NCBI RefSeq assembly: GCF_002531825.1
Contig: NZ_NWSX01000007.1
Coordinates: forward strand, 124,001 to 188,000
Origin: Rhizobium sp. J15
Lineage (GTDB): Bacteria > Pseudomonadota > Alphaproteobacteria > Rhizobiales > Rhizobiaceae
DNA: 64,000 nt
Direction: 5' to 3'
The notes beneath the pieces are model-generated. The model made no database searches. It saw nothing but the letters and a program-made list of their open reading frames with translations, and had not been told where the DNA came from. Position 1 is the stretch's first letter; every line of letters starts with the position of its first letter. Positions 33,402-42,910 of this stretch are shown here, in pieces. Both the position numbers and the translations under genes were made by a program.

Positions 33402-33974
33402 ATGGCGAAGAATGAGGGTCAGATTGTCATCAAGAAATACGCCAATCGCCGCCTGTATAACACAGGCACCAGCACTTATGTGACGCTGGAAGATCTGGCA
33501 GAAATGGTGAAGAAGGGCGAAGATTTTATCGTCCAGGATGCAAAAAGCGGAGATGATATCACCCATTCGGTGCTGACCCAGATCATCTTCGAGCAGGAAT
33601 CGAAGACCGGCAACACACTGCTCCCGATTTCCTTCCTGCGCCAGCTCATCACCTATTACGGCGATCAGATGCAGATGGTCGTGCCGAGCTTCCTCGAACA
33701 TTCGATGCGCGCCTTTACCGAACAGCAGGCCCAGATGCGCGAACAGGTGAACCGTGCCTTCGGCGAAACGCCGCTCGGCAAGAACCTGCAATTGCCGATG
33801 CAGATGGTCGAGGATCAGGTACGCCGCAACACCGAGCTGTTTCAGCAGGCGATGCAGATGTTCTCGCCCTTCATGACGCCGCCGGCCAAGGAAAGCCGCA
33901 AGGCCGAAGCCAAGGATATCGATGAACTGAAGGAACAGCTCCGCGCCCTTCAGAACAAGCTCGACAACCTATAA
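33402..33974 (+). CDS. phaR: Polyhydroxyalkanoate synthesis repressor PhaR (AniA)
   Basis: 190 residues. The N-terminal PhaR DNA-binding domain reads IVIKKYANRRLYNTGTSTYV then TLEDLAEMVKKGEDFIVQDA, followed by the PHB-accumulation region (SFLRQLITYYGDQMQMVVPS) and a coiled-coil-prone end (ELKEQLRALQNKLDNL). PhaR binds both DNA and PHB granules and represses phasin and synthesis genes; in R. etli the protein is known as AniA and affects global carbon flow. AGGAGA precedes the ATG. Its last six bases overlap the convergent gene. Confidence 0.95.
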   Translation: MAKNEGQIVIKKYANRRLYNTGTSTYVTLEDLAEMVKKGEDFIVQDAKSGDDITHSVLTQIIFEQESKTGNTLLPISFLRQLITYYGDQMQMVVPSFLEHSMRAFTEQQAQMREQVNRAFGETPLGKNLQLPMQMVEDQVRRNTELFQQAMQMFSPFMTPPAKESRKAEAKDIDELKEQLRALQNKLDNL

Positions 33975-34376
33975 TCCGATAGAAACATCCCGCCCGGCGC
34001 TTCGGATCGAAACGGCAAACCCGCCGATCACATCGATCAAAGCGATCGTCATCAAAATGAAGAATACCTGTGTTGCAGCATCCTGGACGAGCAGAAACTC
34101 GACCAGGAAGGCAATGAACACAAGCATCGACAAGATGTGGTTGAGCAGGTTGCCGGGGCCGGTTCTGGTTGCCTTCAGGATTTCGAAGAACAGCACCACA
34201 AGCGCTATGACGATGAAGAGATCGCCGAGCGCCATGCTCCAGATCGCGCCCGATAGCATCGACAATACGATAATGTCATGCTGCAGCGCTGCAATACCGC
34301 CGTCGCCCATCAGGCCGAGCATCGCCAGATTGTAGAGAATAAACGGGATAATCATCAGCGGCATTGCGGCAATCAT
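33969..34376 (-). CDS. Small integral membrane protein, four predicted helices
   Basis: 135 residues, almost entirely hydrophobic. Segments: MPLMIIPFILYNLAMLGLMG, a segment near IWSMALGDLFIVIALVVLFF, HILSMLVFIAFLVEFLLV and VFFILMTIALIDVIGGFAVS. AAGGAG precedes ATG 34376, which supports that start over the upstream one at 34442. No named family is certain; similar small membrane proteins are annotated only as hypothetical in rhizobia. The gene's stop overlaps phaR by six bases, tail to tail. Confidence 0.7.
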   Translation of the reverse strand: MIAAMPLMIIPFILYNLAMLGLMGDGGIAALQHDIIVLSMLSGAIWSMALGDLFIVIALVVLFFEILKATRTGPGNLLNHILSMLVFIAFLVEFLLVQDAATQVFFILMTIALIDVIGGFAVSIRSAGRDVSIGL

Positions 34377-34462
34377 CGGCAATCTCCTTGGCGGCCGGAA
34401 GAATACTGCCGCAAACCGTCGGCTCACCGCAAGTGACCGCAAAGATTATATCGCCGGAACGC

Positions 34463-34487
34463 AAAAGGCCGGCGTGACGCCGGCCTT
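34463..34487 (-). terminator. Terminator of rpmF
   Basis: AAGGCCGGCG / CGCCGGCCTT with a 3-base loop; on the minus strand TTTT follows. Confidence 0.88.
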
Positions 34488-34521
34488 GAAACTTTACGAT
34501 CGGACGAGCCGGATCGGAAAA

Positions 34522-34707
34522 TTATGCGCTTTCCTTCGGCGTCAGAACCTGGCGGCCGCGATACATACCGGTCTTCAGGTCGATATGGTGCGGGCGGCGC
34601 AGTTCGCCGGAGTTCTTGTCTTCGACGTAGGTCGGAGCCTTCAGTGCATCTGCCGAACGGCGCATGCCGCGCTTGGACGGGCTCGTTTTTCTCTTCGGTA
34701 CAGCCAT
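34522..34707 (-). CDS. rpmF: 50S ribosomal protein L32
   Basis: 61 residues starting [20 protein letters not shown], the family signature. As usual in alphaproteobacteria the C-terminal half ([20 protein letters not shown]) lacks the zinc-binding cysteines. A GGAG ribosome site and a strong terminator flank it. The longer open frame (to 34803) is noncoding leader. Confidence 0.97.
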
Positions 34708-34863
34708 TTTTCTTACTCCACTTGCGGGCAAAACATTCCCACGGCCAGACTGGCGGCCGAAACGGACATGTCGCGATTTCGGAAATTTTGCGCGCTTATA
34801 CATGCAAGGGGCGGCCTTGACCAGTCCCCATGCGCATTTTTTGCGAAGCCGATGATTCCAGCC

Positions 34864-35511
34864 TCAGACCTCGACTTCCGCGACGATCCAGGGCTCGGCG
34901 CGGGCCGCCTCTTCCCATTTCCGCCAGGCCGGATGCGCCTTCATCGTCTTCATATAGGCCAGCGTATCATCCCGGCTGACGAGATCATAGACATCGAAGC
35001 GGTTGACCACAGGCGCGAACATCGCATCCACGCCGCTGAACGTGCCGAAGAGAAACGGCCCGCCGGATTTCTGCAGAAGGTCGCGCCAGATCGTCTCGAT
35101 ACGGCCGATATCGGCTTCGACGCCTTCCGGCAGCGCGATCTTGCCCTGCGGCCTGCGGATATTCATCGGGCAAGCGTTGCGCAGAGCCCGGAAGCTCGAG
35201 AGCATCTCCATCGAAACCGAACGGGCGAGCGCCCGGTCGGCGCGATCTGCGGGCAGGAGGCCGGCATCCGGATGAAGCTCGGCGGCATATTCGATGATCG
35301 CCAACGATTCCCAGATCTTCAATTCGCCATGCTGCAGAAGCGGTACGCGGCCGGTCGGCGAGATGGCTTTGATATCGGGATTGCCGCCGGGATAGTCGAA
35401 GGGGATCAGGATTTCATCGAAATCGACGCCGGCGCCCGTCAGCGCCATCCATGGCCGGAACGACCAGGACGAATAGTTCTTGTTACCGATGTAAAGCGTC
35501 GGTCTGTTCAT
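34864..35511 (-). CDS. Glutathione S-transferase family protein
   Basis: 215 residues. The N-terminal thioredoxin-like domain starts TLYIGNKNYSSWSFRPWMAL, with the cis-proline loop SPTGRVPLL and the glutathione-contact IWESLAIIEYAAE. The C-terminal helical domain shows FSGVDAMFAPVVNRFDVY. The active-site serine (NYSSWSF) suggests a zeta/theta-like bacterial class. It likely conjugates or reduces small electrophiles; the substrate is unknown. It lies thirteen bases after the DUF1868 gene, so co-transcription is probable. Confidence 0.85.
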   Translation of the reverse strand: MNRPTLYIGNKNYSSWSFRPWMALTGAGVDFDEILIPFDYPGGNPDIKAISPTGRVPLLQHGELKIWESLAIIEYAAELHPDAGLLPADRADRALARSVSMEMLSSFRALRNACPMNIRRPQGKIALPEGVEADIGRIETIWRDLLQKSGGPFLFGTFSGVDAMFAPVVNRFDVYDLVSRDDTLAYMKTMKAHPAWRKWEEAARAEPWIVAEVEV

Positions 35512-35524
35512 GGGCTTCTCCCGT

Positions 35525-36247
35525 TCAGGTGTCGATATCGAAGATCAGCAGTTCATGGAAATGGTTCATGTCCTCAAACACGCAGAATGCCGGCGGCGTC
35601 AGCTCCAGGACGGGTGTCTTGTGGCGGATATCCTCGGCCACCGCGTCGAGCATCTCCTGCCAGCGCGGCAGGGCGTCGTCCTCCAGCCATTCGATCGGAT
35701 AGGCGAAGGTGATGTGGAATTTGTAATCCAGATGGTTCGGCTGGCGATAGCCGAGAAGATCGGCAAAGGCGTCGCGCCAGGCGCGCATGATCTTGCGGTC
35801 ATTCTCCGTCGCCCCGTCGACCAGCAGGCCCGACGGGCGGGCTCCGACGACGGCGGCCTTGAAAGGCTCGGCCATCGAAAAACCTTCGAGCCGGGCCGCC
35901 AGCAGCGCGGTCATGTCGTCAATCGGTGCATCGAGAGGAAGATCGTGCGGCCAGCACTCCTGCCGGCGCCTGGTCTCGATGATGCCTTCGAAAAGCGTCA
36001 TATGAAGGCTTGAGACCGGCGTGAAGAGGAACTGCGACGCCTCGGGCATCGCCAGATATTTCTCGCGCGCCTCGATCAGCACCGCCTGCGTCCGCGACGC
36101 CTTCTCGGCATGACAGACGATGGTATTGCCGGCTTCCGGCAGGAAGCCGCCGGCCTTGCGATAACGGCTGCCGAGATGGGCGGGCGGATTTGGATTGTGC
36201 CTCTTCGAATAAAGAAGAAGCTCTGGCGAAAAGGTCATGGCGATCAT
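35525..36247 (-). CDS. DUF1868 protein, 2H-phosphoesterase superfamily
   Basis: About 240 residues. Two His-x-Thr motifs, SSLHMTLFEG and YKFHITFAYP, spaced about 100 residues apart, are the hallmark of 2H phosphoesterases, and the sequence matches DUF1868 in general shape. Such enzymes open 2',3'-cyclic nucleotides or related RNA ends; no substrate is known for this group. The start is uncertain (36286, 36247 or 36238); none has a strong ribosome site. It is followed closely by the GST gene. Confidence 0.72.
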   Translation of the reverse strand: MIAMTFSPELLLYSKRHNPNPPAHLGSRYRKAGGFLPEAGNTIVCHAEKASRTQAVLIEAREKYLAMPEASQFLFTPVSSLHMTLFEGIIETRRRQECWPHDLPLDAPIDDMTALLAARLEGFSMAEPFKAAVVGARPSGLLVDGATENDRKIMRAWRDAFADLLGYRQPNHLDYKFHITFAYPIEWLEDDALPRWQEMLDAVAEDIRHKTPVLELTPPAFCVFEDMNHFHELLIFDIDT

Positions 36248-36343
36248 GGGCGACTCGGGGGTTCTGGTTGGACTGTATTCGCCCATATGGCAGAACCAAG
36301 AATGTCAGATGACGCTTGCCGCTTCTAACGACAAGTTCTGATC

Positions 36344-37081
36344 TCACTCATAGATACACTTGATGTAATCGCCTGAGCCCTGCGCACGCCTTTCGATGAC
36401 GCCGGCCAGCCGGCGAAGGCCGCGTCCCGGTTTGCCGGCATTGCGGTCGATCGGGTTCGGCAGCGAAACGGCGAGCAGCGATGCCTGGCGCCGCGTCAGC
36501 TTCGAGGCCGGCACTTTGAAATGATGCTGGGCCGCCGCCTCGATGCCGTAAATGCCCGGACCCCATTCGGCAATGTTGAGATAGATTTCCATCAGCCGCC
36601 GTTTCGACAGGACGAAATCCGTGGTGACGGCGAGCGGAAGCTCCATCGCCTTGCGCACGAAGGAGCGGCTGTTCCAGAGGAAGAGGTTTTTTGCCGTCTG
36701 CATCGGAATCGTGCTGCCGCCGCGCGTCGCCTGACCTTTGAGCGTATCCTCGACCAGCATGCGCATCTCGGCCCAGTCGACGCCGCCATGGAAACAGTAT
36801 TGTCCGTCTTCCGACATCATGACCGACTGCACCAGAACCGGGGCAACCTCGTCCAGCGAGACCCATCTGCGGTCATAGCCGCGCAGCAGCACGAGATCGC
36901 GCAGCATCAGGGTCGAGACGGGATGAATGAAGGGCAGCAGGTAGAGGAAGATCAGGACGTAGGGAAGGACCAGCACGGCCACCAAGGCAAGAACGATGCG
37001 CTTGAGCACAGGCCGATCCTCGAACCATCGCCGACGGGCCGGCATGTCGGCGATATCCTCTGTCTCCGGCGCTATATCCAA
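36344..37081 (-). CDS. mtgA: Monofunctional peptidoglycan glycosyltransferase
   Basis: 245 residues. One N-terminal membrane anchor (about residues 28-52) precedes a GT51 domain: catalytic Glu in [14 protein letters not shown], then [17 protein letters not shown] and [19 protein letters not shown]. There is no penicillin-binding transpeptidase domain. It polymerises lipid II into glycan strands in the periplasm. The start abuts the divergent ispA region. Confidence 0.95.
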   Translation of the reverse strand: MDIAPETEDIADMPARRRWFEDRPVLKRIVLALVAVLVLPYVLIFLYLLPFIHPVSTLMLRDLVLLRGYDRRWVSLDEVAPVLVQSVMMSEDGQYCFHGGVDWAEMRMLVEDTLKGQATRGGSTIPMQTAKNLFLWNSRSFVRKAMELPLAVTTDFVLSKRRLMEIYLNIAEWGPGIYGIEAAAQHHFKVPASKLTRRQASLLAVSLPNPIDRNAGKPGRGLRRLAGVIERRAQGSGDYIKCIYE

Positions 37082-37215
37082 TGTCCCCAGTCCACTTCGC
37101 TCCCTGTCGTTCTCATAACGCCTGTGAGGCGCTTATGCCAGAGCACATGGGAAATCTTGCTGCAGTCATCGACAATTCCGTTGCAAGCCCCGGTGCCCCA
37201 TGCCAAACAGCGCCC

Positions 37216-38130
37216 ATGGACGCGAACCGGCACACTTTCGAGACGAGGCTCAGCAAAAACGCCCGCGAGACCGAGGCGCTGCTCGAAGCATTGCTGTCAC
37301 CGAGCCCCCTTTCCGATGAAATCGCCAGGCCCGATACGCTGCGCAGCGCCATGCATTATGCCGTGCTGAACGGCGGCAAACGGCTGCGCCCCTTCCTTGT
37401 GACCGAAAGTGCCGCCCTCCTCGGCGGCGATGCGCAGGCCGCTCTTCGCATCGGCGCAGCACTCGAATGCGTTCACTGCTATTCCCTCGTGCATGACGAC
37501 CTGCCGGCGATGGACGATGACGACCTGCGCCGCGGCAAGCCGACGGTGCATATCAAGTTCGACGAAGCCACTGCGATCCTTGCCGGCGACAGCCTGCTGA
37601 CCTACGCCTTCGACATCATCGCAGCGCCGGAAACGGCTCTTCCCGATACGAGCAAGGCGGCGCTGGTGCTGGCGCTTGCCCGCGCCGCCGGTCTTGGCGG
37701 CATGGCCGGCGGCCAGGCGCTCGATCTGGCGGCGGAAAAACAGGCGCCTGACGAAGCGGGCATCATCCGACTGCAGGCGATGAAGACAGGCGCGCTGATC
37801 CGCTTCGCCTGCGAGGCCGGCGCCATCATCGCCGGAAGCCCGCCGGAAGATCGCCGCCGCCTGCGTGCCTTCGGCGAAAAGATCGGCCTGGCCTTCCAGC
37901 TCGCCGACGACATTCTCGACCTGACCTCGGATACCGCGACCATGGGCAAGGCGACCGGCAAGGATGCGGCCCGCGGCAAGGGAACGCTGGTCGCGCTCCA
38001 CGGCATGGATTGGGCCGAGACCGAACTCCGCCAGCATGTCCGCGATGCCGAGGATCTGCTCGCCCCCTACGGCGCCCGCGCCTCGATCCTCACCGCCGCG
38101 GCGCATTTCGTCGCCGACCGGAAAAGCTGA
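37216..38130 (+). CDS. ispA: Polyprenyl (farnesyl) diphosphate synthase
   Basis: 304 residues. Both Asp-rich motifs are present, LVHDDLPAMDDDDLRRGK and FQLADDILDLTSD, with the NGGKRLRPFL substrate segment. It condenses isopentenyl diphosphate units into farnesyl diphosphate. ATG 37216 gives the usual start and length but has no ribosome site; ATG 37135 has GAGG upstream and would add 27 unusual residues, so the start is unsettled. ispG of the same isoprenoid route lies 2 kb downstream. Confidence 0.9.
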   Translation: MDANRHTFETRLSKNARETEALLEALLSPSPLSDEIARPDTLRSAMHYAVLNGGKRLRPFLVTESAALLGGDAQAALRIGAALECVHCYSLVHDDLPAMDDDDLRRGKPTVHIKFDEATAILAGDSLLTYAFDIIAAPETALPDTSKAALVLALARAAGLGGMAGGQALDLAAEKQAPDEAGIIRLQAMKTGALIRFACEAGAIIAGSPPEDRRRLRAFGEKIGLAFQLADDILDLTSDTATMGKATGKDAARGKGTLVALHGMDWAETELRQHVRDAEDLLAPYGARASILTAAAHFVADRKS

Positions 38131-38137
38131 TCAAAGA

Positions 38138-39199
38138 TCAGGCCGCCAATATTTCCTTGAGAGCCGAAACCAGCCGAGCACATTCTTCATCCGTGCCGAT
38201 GCTGATGCGCAGGAATTCCGAAATGCGCGGCTTGGCGAAATGCCGGACGAGGACGCCGCGCTCCCGCAGCGCGGCGTTGAGTGCCGCGCCGGACCGGCTT
38301 TCGTGTCTTGCGAAAACGAAATTCGCGTGAGACGGCAGAACCTCGAAATCCAGCGCTTCGAGCTCCCGGACGAGGCTTTCCCGGCTGGCGATGATTTTCC
38401 GCCGGCATGTATCGAACCAGGCTTCGTCCTTGATCGCCGCCGTGGCGGCGGCCTGCGCCAGCCGATCGAGCGGATAGGAATTGAAGCTGTCCTTGACGCG
38501 CACCAGCGCCTCGATCAGATCCTGCTGCCCCAGCGCGAAGCCGACGCGCAGACCCGCGAAGGAGCGGGATTTCGACAGGGTCTGGACCACGAGCAGGTTG
38601 GGATATTTGGAAATCAGCGGCACGGCGCTTTCGCCGCCGAAATCGACATAGGCCTCGTCTATCACGACGACCGCATCCGGATGGGCGGCAAGAAGCGCCT
38701 CTATCCCAGTCAGCGGCAGGCCGGTACCGGTCGGCGCATTCGGATTGGGGAGGATGATCGCGCCGCACGGCCTGTCGTAGTCCGACAGCCGGATCCGGAA
38801 CTGATCATCGACCGGCACTTCGATTGCTTCGATCTCGTATAGCAGGCTATAGGTCGGATAGAAGCTGTAGCTCACATCAGGATAAAGGAGCGGCAGCTCA
38901 TGTTTCAGCAGCGCCTGAAACGTGAGAGCGAGAACCTCGTCCGAGCCGTTGCCGACGAAGACTTCATCAGCCGACAGCCCGAAACGCGCCGCGATCGCTT
39001 CGCGCAATCCGGTGGCCGCGGGATCGGGGTAGAGGCGCAGGCGCTCGTCCGCCGCTTGCTGGATCGCTTCCAGCGCCTTCGGCGAAGGCCCGTAGGGATT
39101 CTCGTTGGTATTGAGCTTCACGAGGCCCGGGATGCGGGGCTGCTCCCCCGCGACATAGGGCCGAAGCGTGCTGACGATGGGCGACCAGTACCGGCTCAT
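38138..39199 (-). CDS. hisC: Histidinol-phosphate aminotransferase
   Basis: 353 residues of the aminotransferase class I/II fold. Motifs: [20 protein letters not shown] at the N-terminus, [25 protein letters not shown] and the PLP lysine in [19 protein letters not shown]. It transfers an amino group between histidinol phosphate and glutamate in histidine synthesis. It starts right after ispG's stop on the same strand and is convergent with ispA. Confidence 0.92.
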   Translation of the reverse strand: MSRYWSPIVSTLRPYVAGEQPRIPGLVKLNTNENPYGPSPKALEAIQQAADERLRLYPDPAATGLREAIAARFGLSADEVFVGNGSDEVLALTFQALLKHELPLLYPDVSYSFYPTYSLLYEIEAIEVPVDDQFRIRLSDYDRPCGAIILPNPNAPTGTGLPLTGIEALLAAHPDAVVVIDEAYVDFGGESAVPLISKYPNLLVVQTLSKSRSFAGLRVGFALGQQDLIEALVRVKDSFNSYPLDRLAQAAATAAIKDEAWFDTCRRKIIASRESLVRELEALDFEVLPSHANFVFARHESRSGAALNAALRERGVLVRHFAKPRISEFLRISIGTDEECARLVSALKEILAA

Positions 39200-39215
39200 C
39201 TAACCCCGCCGGTCT

Positions 39216-40466
39216 TCATTCCGCCGCAGTCCGCTGGCCGAAGCGCTTCTCGATATAATCGACGACAAGTGCTTCGAAATCAGCGGCGATGTTCGGCCCG
39301 CGCAGCGTCAGGGCCTTCTTGCCGTCGATGAAAACCGGTGCTGCGGGCGTCTCGCCGGTGCCGGGAAGCGAAATGCCGATATCGGCGTGCTTGCTTTCAC
39401 CCGGTCCGTTGACGATGCAGCCCATGACGGCGACGTTCAGCGCCTCGACGCCGGGATATTTCTCGCGCCAGACCGGCATGTTCTTGCGGATATCGTTCTG
39501 AATGTTCTGGGCGAGTTCCTGGAATACCGTCGAGGTCGTGCGCCCGCAGCCGGGACAGGCGGCGACGACGGGCACGAACTGGCGGAAGCCCATGACCTGC
39601 AGGATTTCCTGCGCCACCTGGACTTCACGCGTGCGGTCGCCGTCCGGCTCGGGGGTCAGGGAGACGCGGATCGTATCGCCGATGCCGTGCTGCAGCACGA
39701 AGCCCATCGCCGCCGACGAGGCGACGACGCCCTTGGTGCCCATGCCGGCTTCCGTCAGGCCGAGATGCAGCGCGTGATTGGAACGCTCGGCGAGCATGGA
39801 ATTGACGGCGATCAGATCCTGCACCTGGCTGACCTTGGCCGACAGGATGATGCGGTTGCGCGGCAGGCCGATCTCCTCGGCAAGGGCTGCCGAAAGCAGC
39901 GCCGACTGCACGATCGCCTCGCGCGTCACCTGCCGGGCCGAAAGCGGCGAGCCGGCTTCGGCGTTCTGGTCCATCAGCGCCGTCAAAAGATCCTGATCGA
40001 GCGAACCCCAGTTGACGCCGATGCGCACCGGCTTGTCGTAGCGGATCGCCATCTCGATGATCTCGGCGAACTGCTTGTCCTTCTTGTCCTTGAAGCCGAC
40101 ATTGCCGGGATTGATGCGGTATTTCGCCAGCGCTTCGGCGCAGGCGGGATGATCGGCAAGCAGTTTGTGGCCGATATAATGGAAGTCGCCGATCAGCGGC
40201 ACATCCATGCCGAGCCGCAGCAGCCGCTCGCGGATCTTCGGCACGGCGGCCGCACTCTCGTCGCGATCGACGGTGATGCGCACCAGCTCCGAGCCCGCCC
40301 GGTGGAGCGCCGCAACCTGCGCGACGGTCGAATCGATATCGGCCGTATCCGTATTCGTCATGGATTGCACGACGATCGGCGCACCGCCGCCAACGATGAC
40401 GCCGCCGACATCGACGGCGACGGAAGCGCGGCGCGGTTTCGGATCAAAATCGGCGGCTGACAACAT
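39216..40466 (-). CDS. ispG: 4-hydroxy-3-methylbut-2-enyl diphosphate synthase (flavodoxin)
   Basis: 416 residues. N-terminal TIM-barrel part with [20 protein letters not shown], then the iron-sulfur part with cysteines in [16 protein letters not shown] and [17 protein letters not shown]. An insertion of about 40 residues (around the [14 protein letters not shown] segment) is the one usual in alphaproteobacterial IspG. It catalyses the penultimate step of the MEP isoprenoid route. ATG 40466 is chosen; the 31 extra upstream codons overlap a repeat. Confidence 0.96.
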   Translation of the reverse strand: MLSAADFDPKPRRASVAVDVGGVIVGGGAPIVVQSMTNTDTADIDSTVAQVAALHRAGSELVRITVDRDESAAAVPKIRERLLRLGMDVPLIGDFHYIGHKLLADHPACAEALAKYRINPGNVGFKDKKDKQFAEIIEMAIRYDKPVRIGVNWGSLDQDLLTALMDQNAEAGSPLSARQVTREAIVQSALLSAALAEEIGLPRNRIILSAKVSQVQDLIAVNSMLAERSNHALHLGLTEAGMGTKGVVASSAAMGFVLQHGIGDTIRVSLTPEPDGDRTREVQVAQEILQVMGFRQFVPVVAACPGCGRTTSTVFQELAQNIQNDIRKNMPVWREKYPGVEALNVAVMGCIVNGPGESKHADIGISLPGTGETPAAPVFIDGKKALTLRGPNIAADFEALVVDYIEKRFGQRTAAE

Positions 40467-40484
40467 GGAAAGCTCTTGCACCCC

Positions 40485-40590
40485 TAAGCATGTCGCGCAA
40501 AAGTGCGCAGCGGTTTTGCGATGACGACATGCGTAAAACAAAGATCTAAAGCGCGGCAAGCGAATCTGAAAAGATTGCGCCGCGCTTTAG
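40485..40590. repeat. RIME-like repeat upstream of ispG
   Basis: Hairpin 1: GCATGTCG ... CGACATGC around AAAAGTGCGCAGCGGTTTTG. Hairpin 2: CTAAAGCGCGGC ... GCCGCGCTTTAG (ends 40590). This is the classic double-palindrome form of rhizobial RIME1 as I remember it, and shares its AAAGTGCG core with 7418. Confidence 0.85.
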
Positions 40591-40665
40591 AAATGGTGCC
40601 TTTCAGGTGGATCATGACCGCTTTCTTGTCAACCGCTTCCCATATCACTTTTGTTTGGAGGCGGC

Positions 40666-41859
40666 TCAGTGGCCGCCTCCGGAGACCCCGTCGGCATAGT
40701 GAGCGAGCTTGGAGAACAAGAGTACAAAGAGCAGCAGCACCGGCAGCGCCATGAAGACGACAGCAAAGCCGATATGCTCGGCGACGAAGCCGATGACGGA
40801 CGGCGCAACCAGCATGCCGGAATAACCCATGGTCGTGACGACGGAGATGCCGATGCCGGGTTTGAGGCCGGGAATATTGCCTGCCGCCGAGAAAGCGATC
40901 GGCACCATATTGGAAATGCCGATGCCGCAAAGCGCAAAGCCTAGAATGGCAATCTCCGCGTCCGGCGCAAGGCCAGCAAGCAACATGCCCGCGATGGCAA
41001 ACAGCGTGCAGATGCGCAAGGTCTTGACGCCGCCCAAACGGTCGCGCACCAGGTCGCCGGCAAAGCGCATGATCGCCATGGTCGCCGAAAAGGCTGCAAA
41101 ACCGAGACCGGAAAGCGCGACCGAAGCATCCATTTCCTGGCGGAGATAGAGCGCGCCCCAATCCAGAACCGCGCCTTCCGGCACCATGGAAAAGAGGGCC
41201 ATCAGGCCGAGCAGCCATGGCAGCGGCACCATCGGCAGCTTGGTCTTTTCCTTCTTGGCGTCGGGATGCGGCGGATCGGCAAGGATCATCGGCCAGGCGA
41301 TGGCAAGAAAGATCGCCGCCAGCACCGTTGCCAGGTACGCATGGCCGAGAATGCCGAGCTTGGCGATGACGATGCCGCCGAGGCCCGAGCCGATCAGGCC
41401 GCCAAGGCTCCAGAAAGCGTGGCAGGACGACATGATGGCGCGGCGCATGGATTTTTCGACCGACACCGCATTGGCATTCATCGCCACATCCATCGCGCCG
41501 ATGAAGCCGCCGAACAGGAAGAGCGCGATCGCGCCGGTGATTACGTTCGGCGCCAGTGTCAACGCCAGGAGCAGCGGCAGGACGCAGGCGGAAAATACGC
41601 GAACAACGACGCGCGAGCCGTGTCTGGCGATCTGCGCACCGGCGATCGGCATCATGACCAGGGAGCCGACGCCGAAGATCAGGATCATCAGCCCGAGCTC
41701 GAACTTGGTCAGCCCGAGACGGTCGGCGAAGTCAGGGATCTTGGGCGCCCAGCAGCCGACGACGAAGCCGTTCATGAGAAACAGCAGGGAAACCGCGGCC
41801 CTGCTTCTGGTAATGAAGCCGCTCCTGGCTCCCCGCGATGCACTCACATGACTGTCCAT
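40666..41859 (-). CDS. MFS transporter, YbjJ/FucP-like
   Basis: 397 residues with 12 predicted membrane segments. Typical pieces: NGFVVGCWAPKIPDFADRLG, GSLVMMPIAGAQIARHGSRV and FGGFIGAMDVAMNANAVSVE. It resembles the YbjJ-like branch of the major facilitator superfamily, members of which carry sugars or unknown small molecules. AAAGAGGAAAG precedes the ATG. The DeoR-family regulator gene 66 bases upstream on the same strand probably controls it. The substrate is unknown. Confidence 0.85.
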   Translation of the reverse strand: MDSHVSASRGARSGFITRSRAAVSLLFLMNGFVVGCWAPKIPDFADRLGLTKFELGLMILIFGVGSLVMMPIAGAQIARHGSRVVVRVFSACVLPLLLALTLAPNVITGAIALFLFGGFIGAMDVAMNANAVSVEKSMRRAIMSSCHAFWSLGGLIGSGLGGIVIAKLGILGHAYLATVLAAIFLAIAWPMILADPPHPDAKKEKTKLPMVPLPWLLGLMALFSMVPEGAVLDWGALYLRQEMDASVALSGLGFAAFSATMAIMRFAGDLVRDRLGGVKTLRICTLFAIAGMLLAGLAPDAEIAILGFALCGIGISNMVPIAFSAAGNIPGLKPGIGISVVTTMGYSGMLVAPSVIGFVAEHIGFAVVFMALPVLLLFVLLFSKLAHYADGVSGGGH

Positions 41860-41924
41860 TTCTCGGTCTTTCCTCTTTGCCGGGCTGTATGCGCCCGGTT
41901 TCCCTAAACTCTATGACAGCGGTC

Positions 41925-42701
41925 TCAGTTCGTTTGCTCGGCGATGACGGTCCTGCATCCACGCTCGCGGTAGCCCGCAAGAATGGCAGGATCCGCATCG
42001 TGCTCGACGACGAGGCATTCGCAATGTGCGACCGGCAGGATGCTATGTGGCGCAGCCGTGCCGAATTTCTCCGAGGTCACCGCCGCCAGCACTTTTCTGC
42101 TTCTGGATGCCGCAAACCGCTTGAACTCCGCATCCTCGAAGCCAAAAGCGGTGATGCCGGCCTCCAGATCGACACCGCAGGCGCCGAGGATGCAGAGATC
42201 GGGTGAAAGCTGCTCCATATCGCGCAACGCCTTGGCGCCGAGCGCGCCGCCCGTTTGCCGGTCCACCATGCCGCCGATCAGGATGACGTTGACGGCAGGC
42301 TTGTCGATCAGCGCTGCGGCGATCACCGGCGCATTCGTCGCGGCCGTCAGTTCCAGTTCGCCCGGCAATGCATTGGCGATCGCCAGATTGGTGCTGCCGG
42401 CATCGAAGAACACGCACGAACCGGCGGCGATCTGCTGTGCCGCGGCGCGGGCCAGCGCCTGTTTGCGGTCGGCGGCAAATCCCATGCGCTGCGTCAGGTT
42501 TCCATGCGCCGGCGATACCGGCAATGCGCCGCCATAGACCCGTTCGCAGAGCCCTGCCGCCGCCATCTCGCGCAGATCGCGCCGCACCGTGTCTTCGGAG
42601 ACGCCGAATTCAAGCGCCAGTTCCGCCGCCAGCACGCGGCCATTCAGCCGCAGCCTCTCGGAAATCACACCTTGGCGCTCTCGCAACAGAAAATCCTGCA
42701 T
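41925..42701 (-). CDS. DeoR-family transcriptional regulator
   Basis: 258 residues. The N-terminal helix-turn-helix is GRVLAAELALEFGVSEDTVR followed by RDLREMAAAGL, the DeoR pattern. The C-terminal DeoRC sensor has CVFFDAGSTNLAIANAL and IGGMVDRQTGGALG. These regulators bind phosphorylated sugars. Its neighbour on the same strand is a YbjJ-like MFS gene, so a sugar-type transport operon is likely. Confidence 0.9.
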   Translation of the reverse strand: MQDFLLRERQGVISERLRLNGRVLAAELALEFGVSEDTVRRDLREMAAAGLCERVYGGALPVSPAHGNLTQRMGFAADRKQALARAAAQQIAAGSCVFFDAGSTNLAIANALPGELELTAATNAPVIAAALIDKPAVNVILIGGMVDRQTGGALGAKALRDMEQLSPDLCILGACGVDLEAGITAFGFEDAEFKRFAASRSRKVLAAVTSEKFGTAAPHSILPVAHCECLVVEHDADPAILAGYRERGCRTVIAEQTN

Positions 42702-42736
42702 GTTTCTACCGGGTCAATAGGTGAAATAATGAAACC

Positions 42737-42773
42737 GTGCATAAACACTTACGATCGTGCAGGCAATATGCAC
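42737..42773. promoter_or_regulatory. Inverted repeat upstream of the DeoR gene (candidate operator)
   Basis: GTGCATA (42737-42743) and TATGCAC (42767-42773) are perfect inverted arms 23 bases apart, with CGATCG near the centre. It lies 36 bases upstream of the DeoR start. Confidence 0.5.
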
Positions 42774-42848
42774 AGTTACACGTTTTCTGACGCTATGAAA
42801 CAAAGCTCGCCACCGGCGCGACTATGGCTATTGACCAGGGACAGGGCC

Positions 42849-42871
42849 GGGAATACCGATAAGGTATTCCC
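42849..42871. other. Perfect 9-base hairpin before the DMT transporter
   Basis: GGGAATACC / GGTATTCCC with a GATAA loop, 40 bases before the GTG start at 42911. It may be an operator or an RNA leader structure. Confidence 0.55.
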
Positions 42872-42910
42872 CGATTCCCGCCGGCCTATTCGCCACCTGG
42901 TGCTTTCCCC

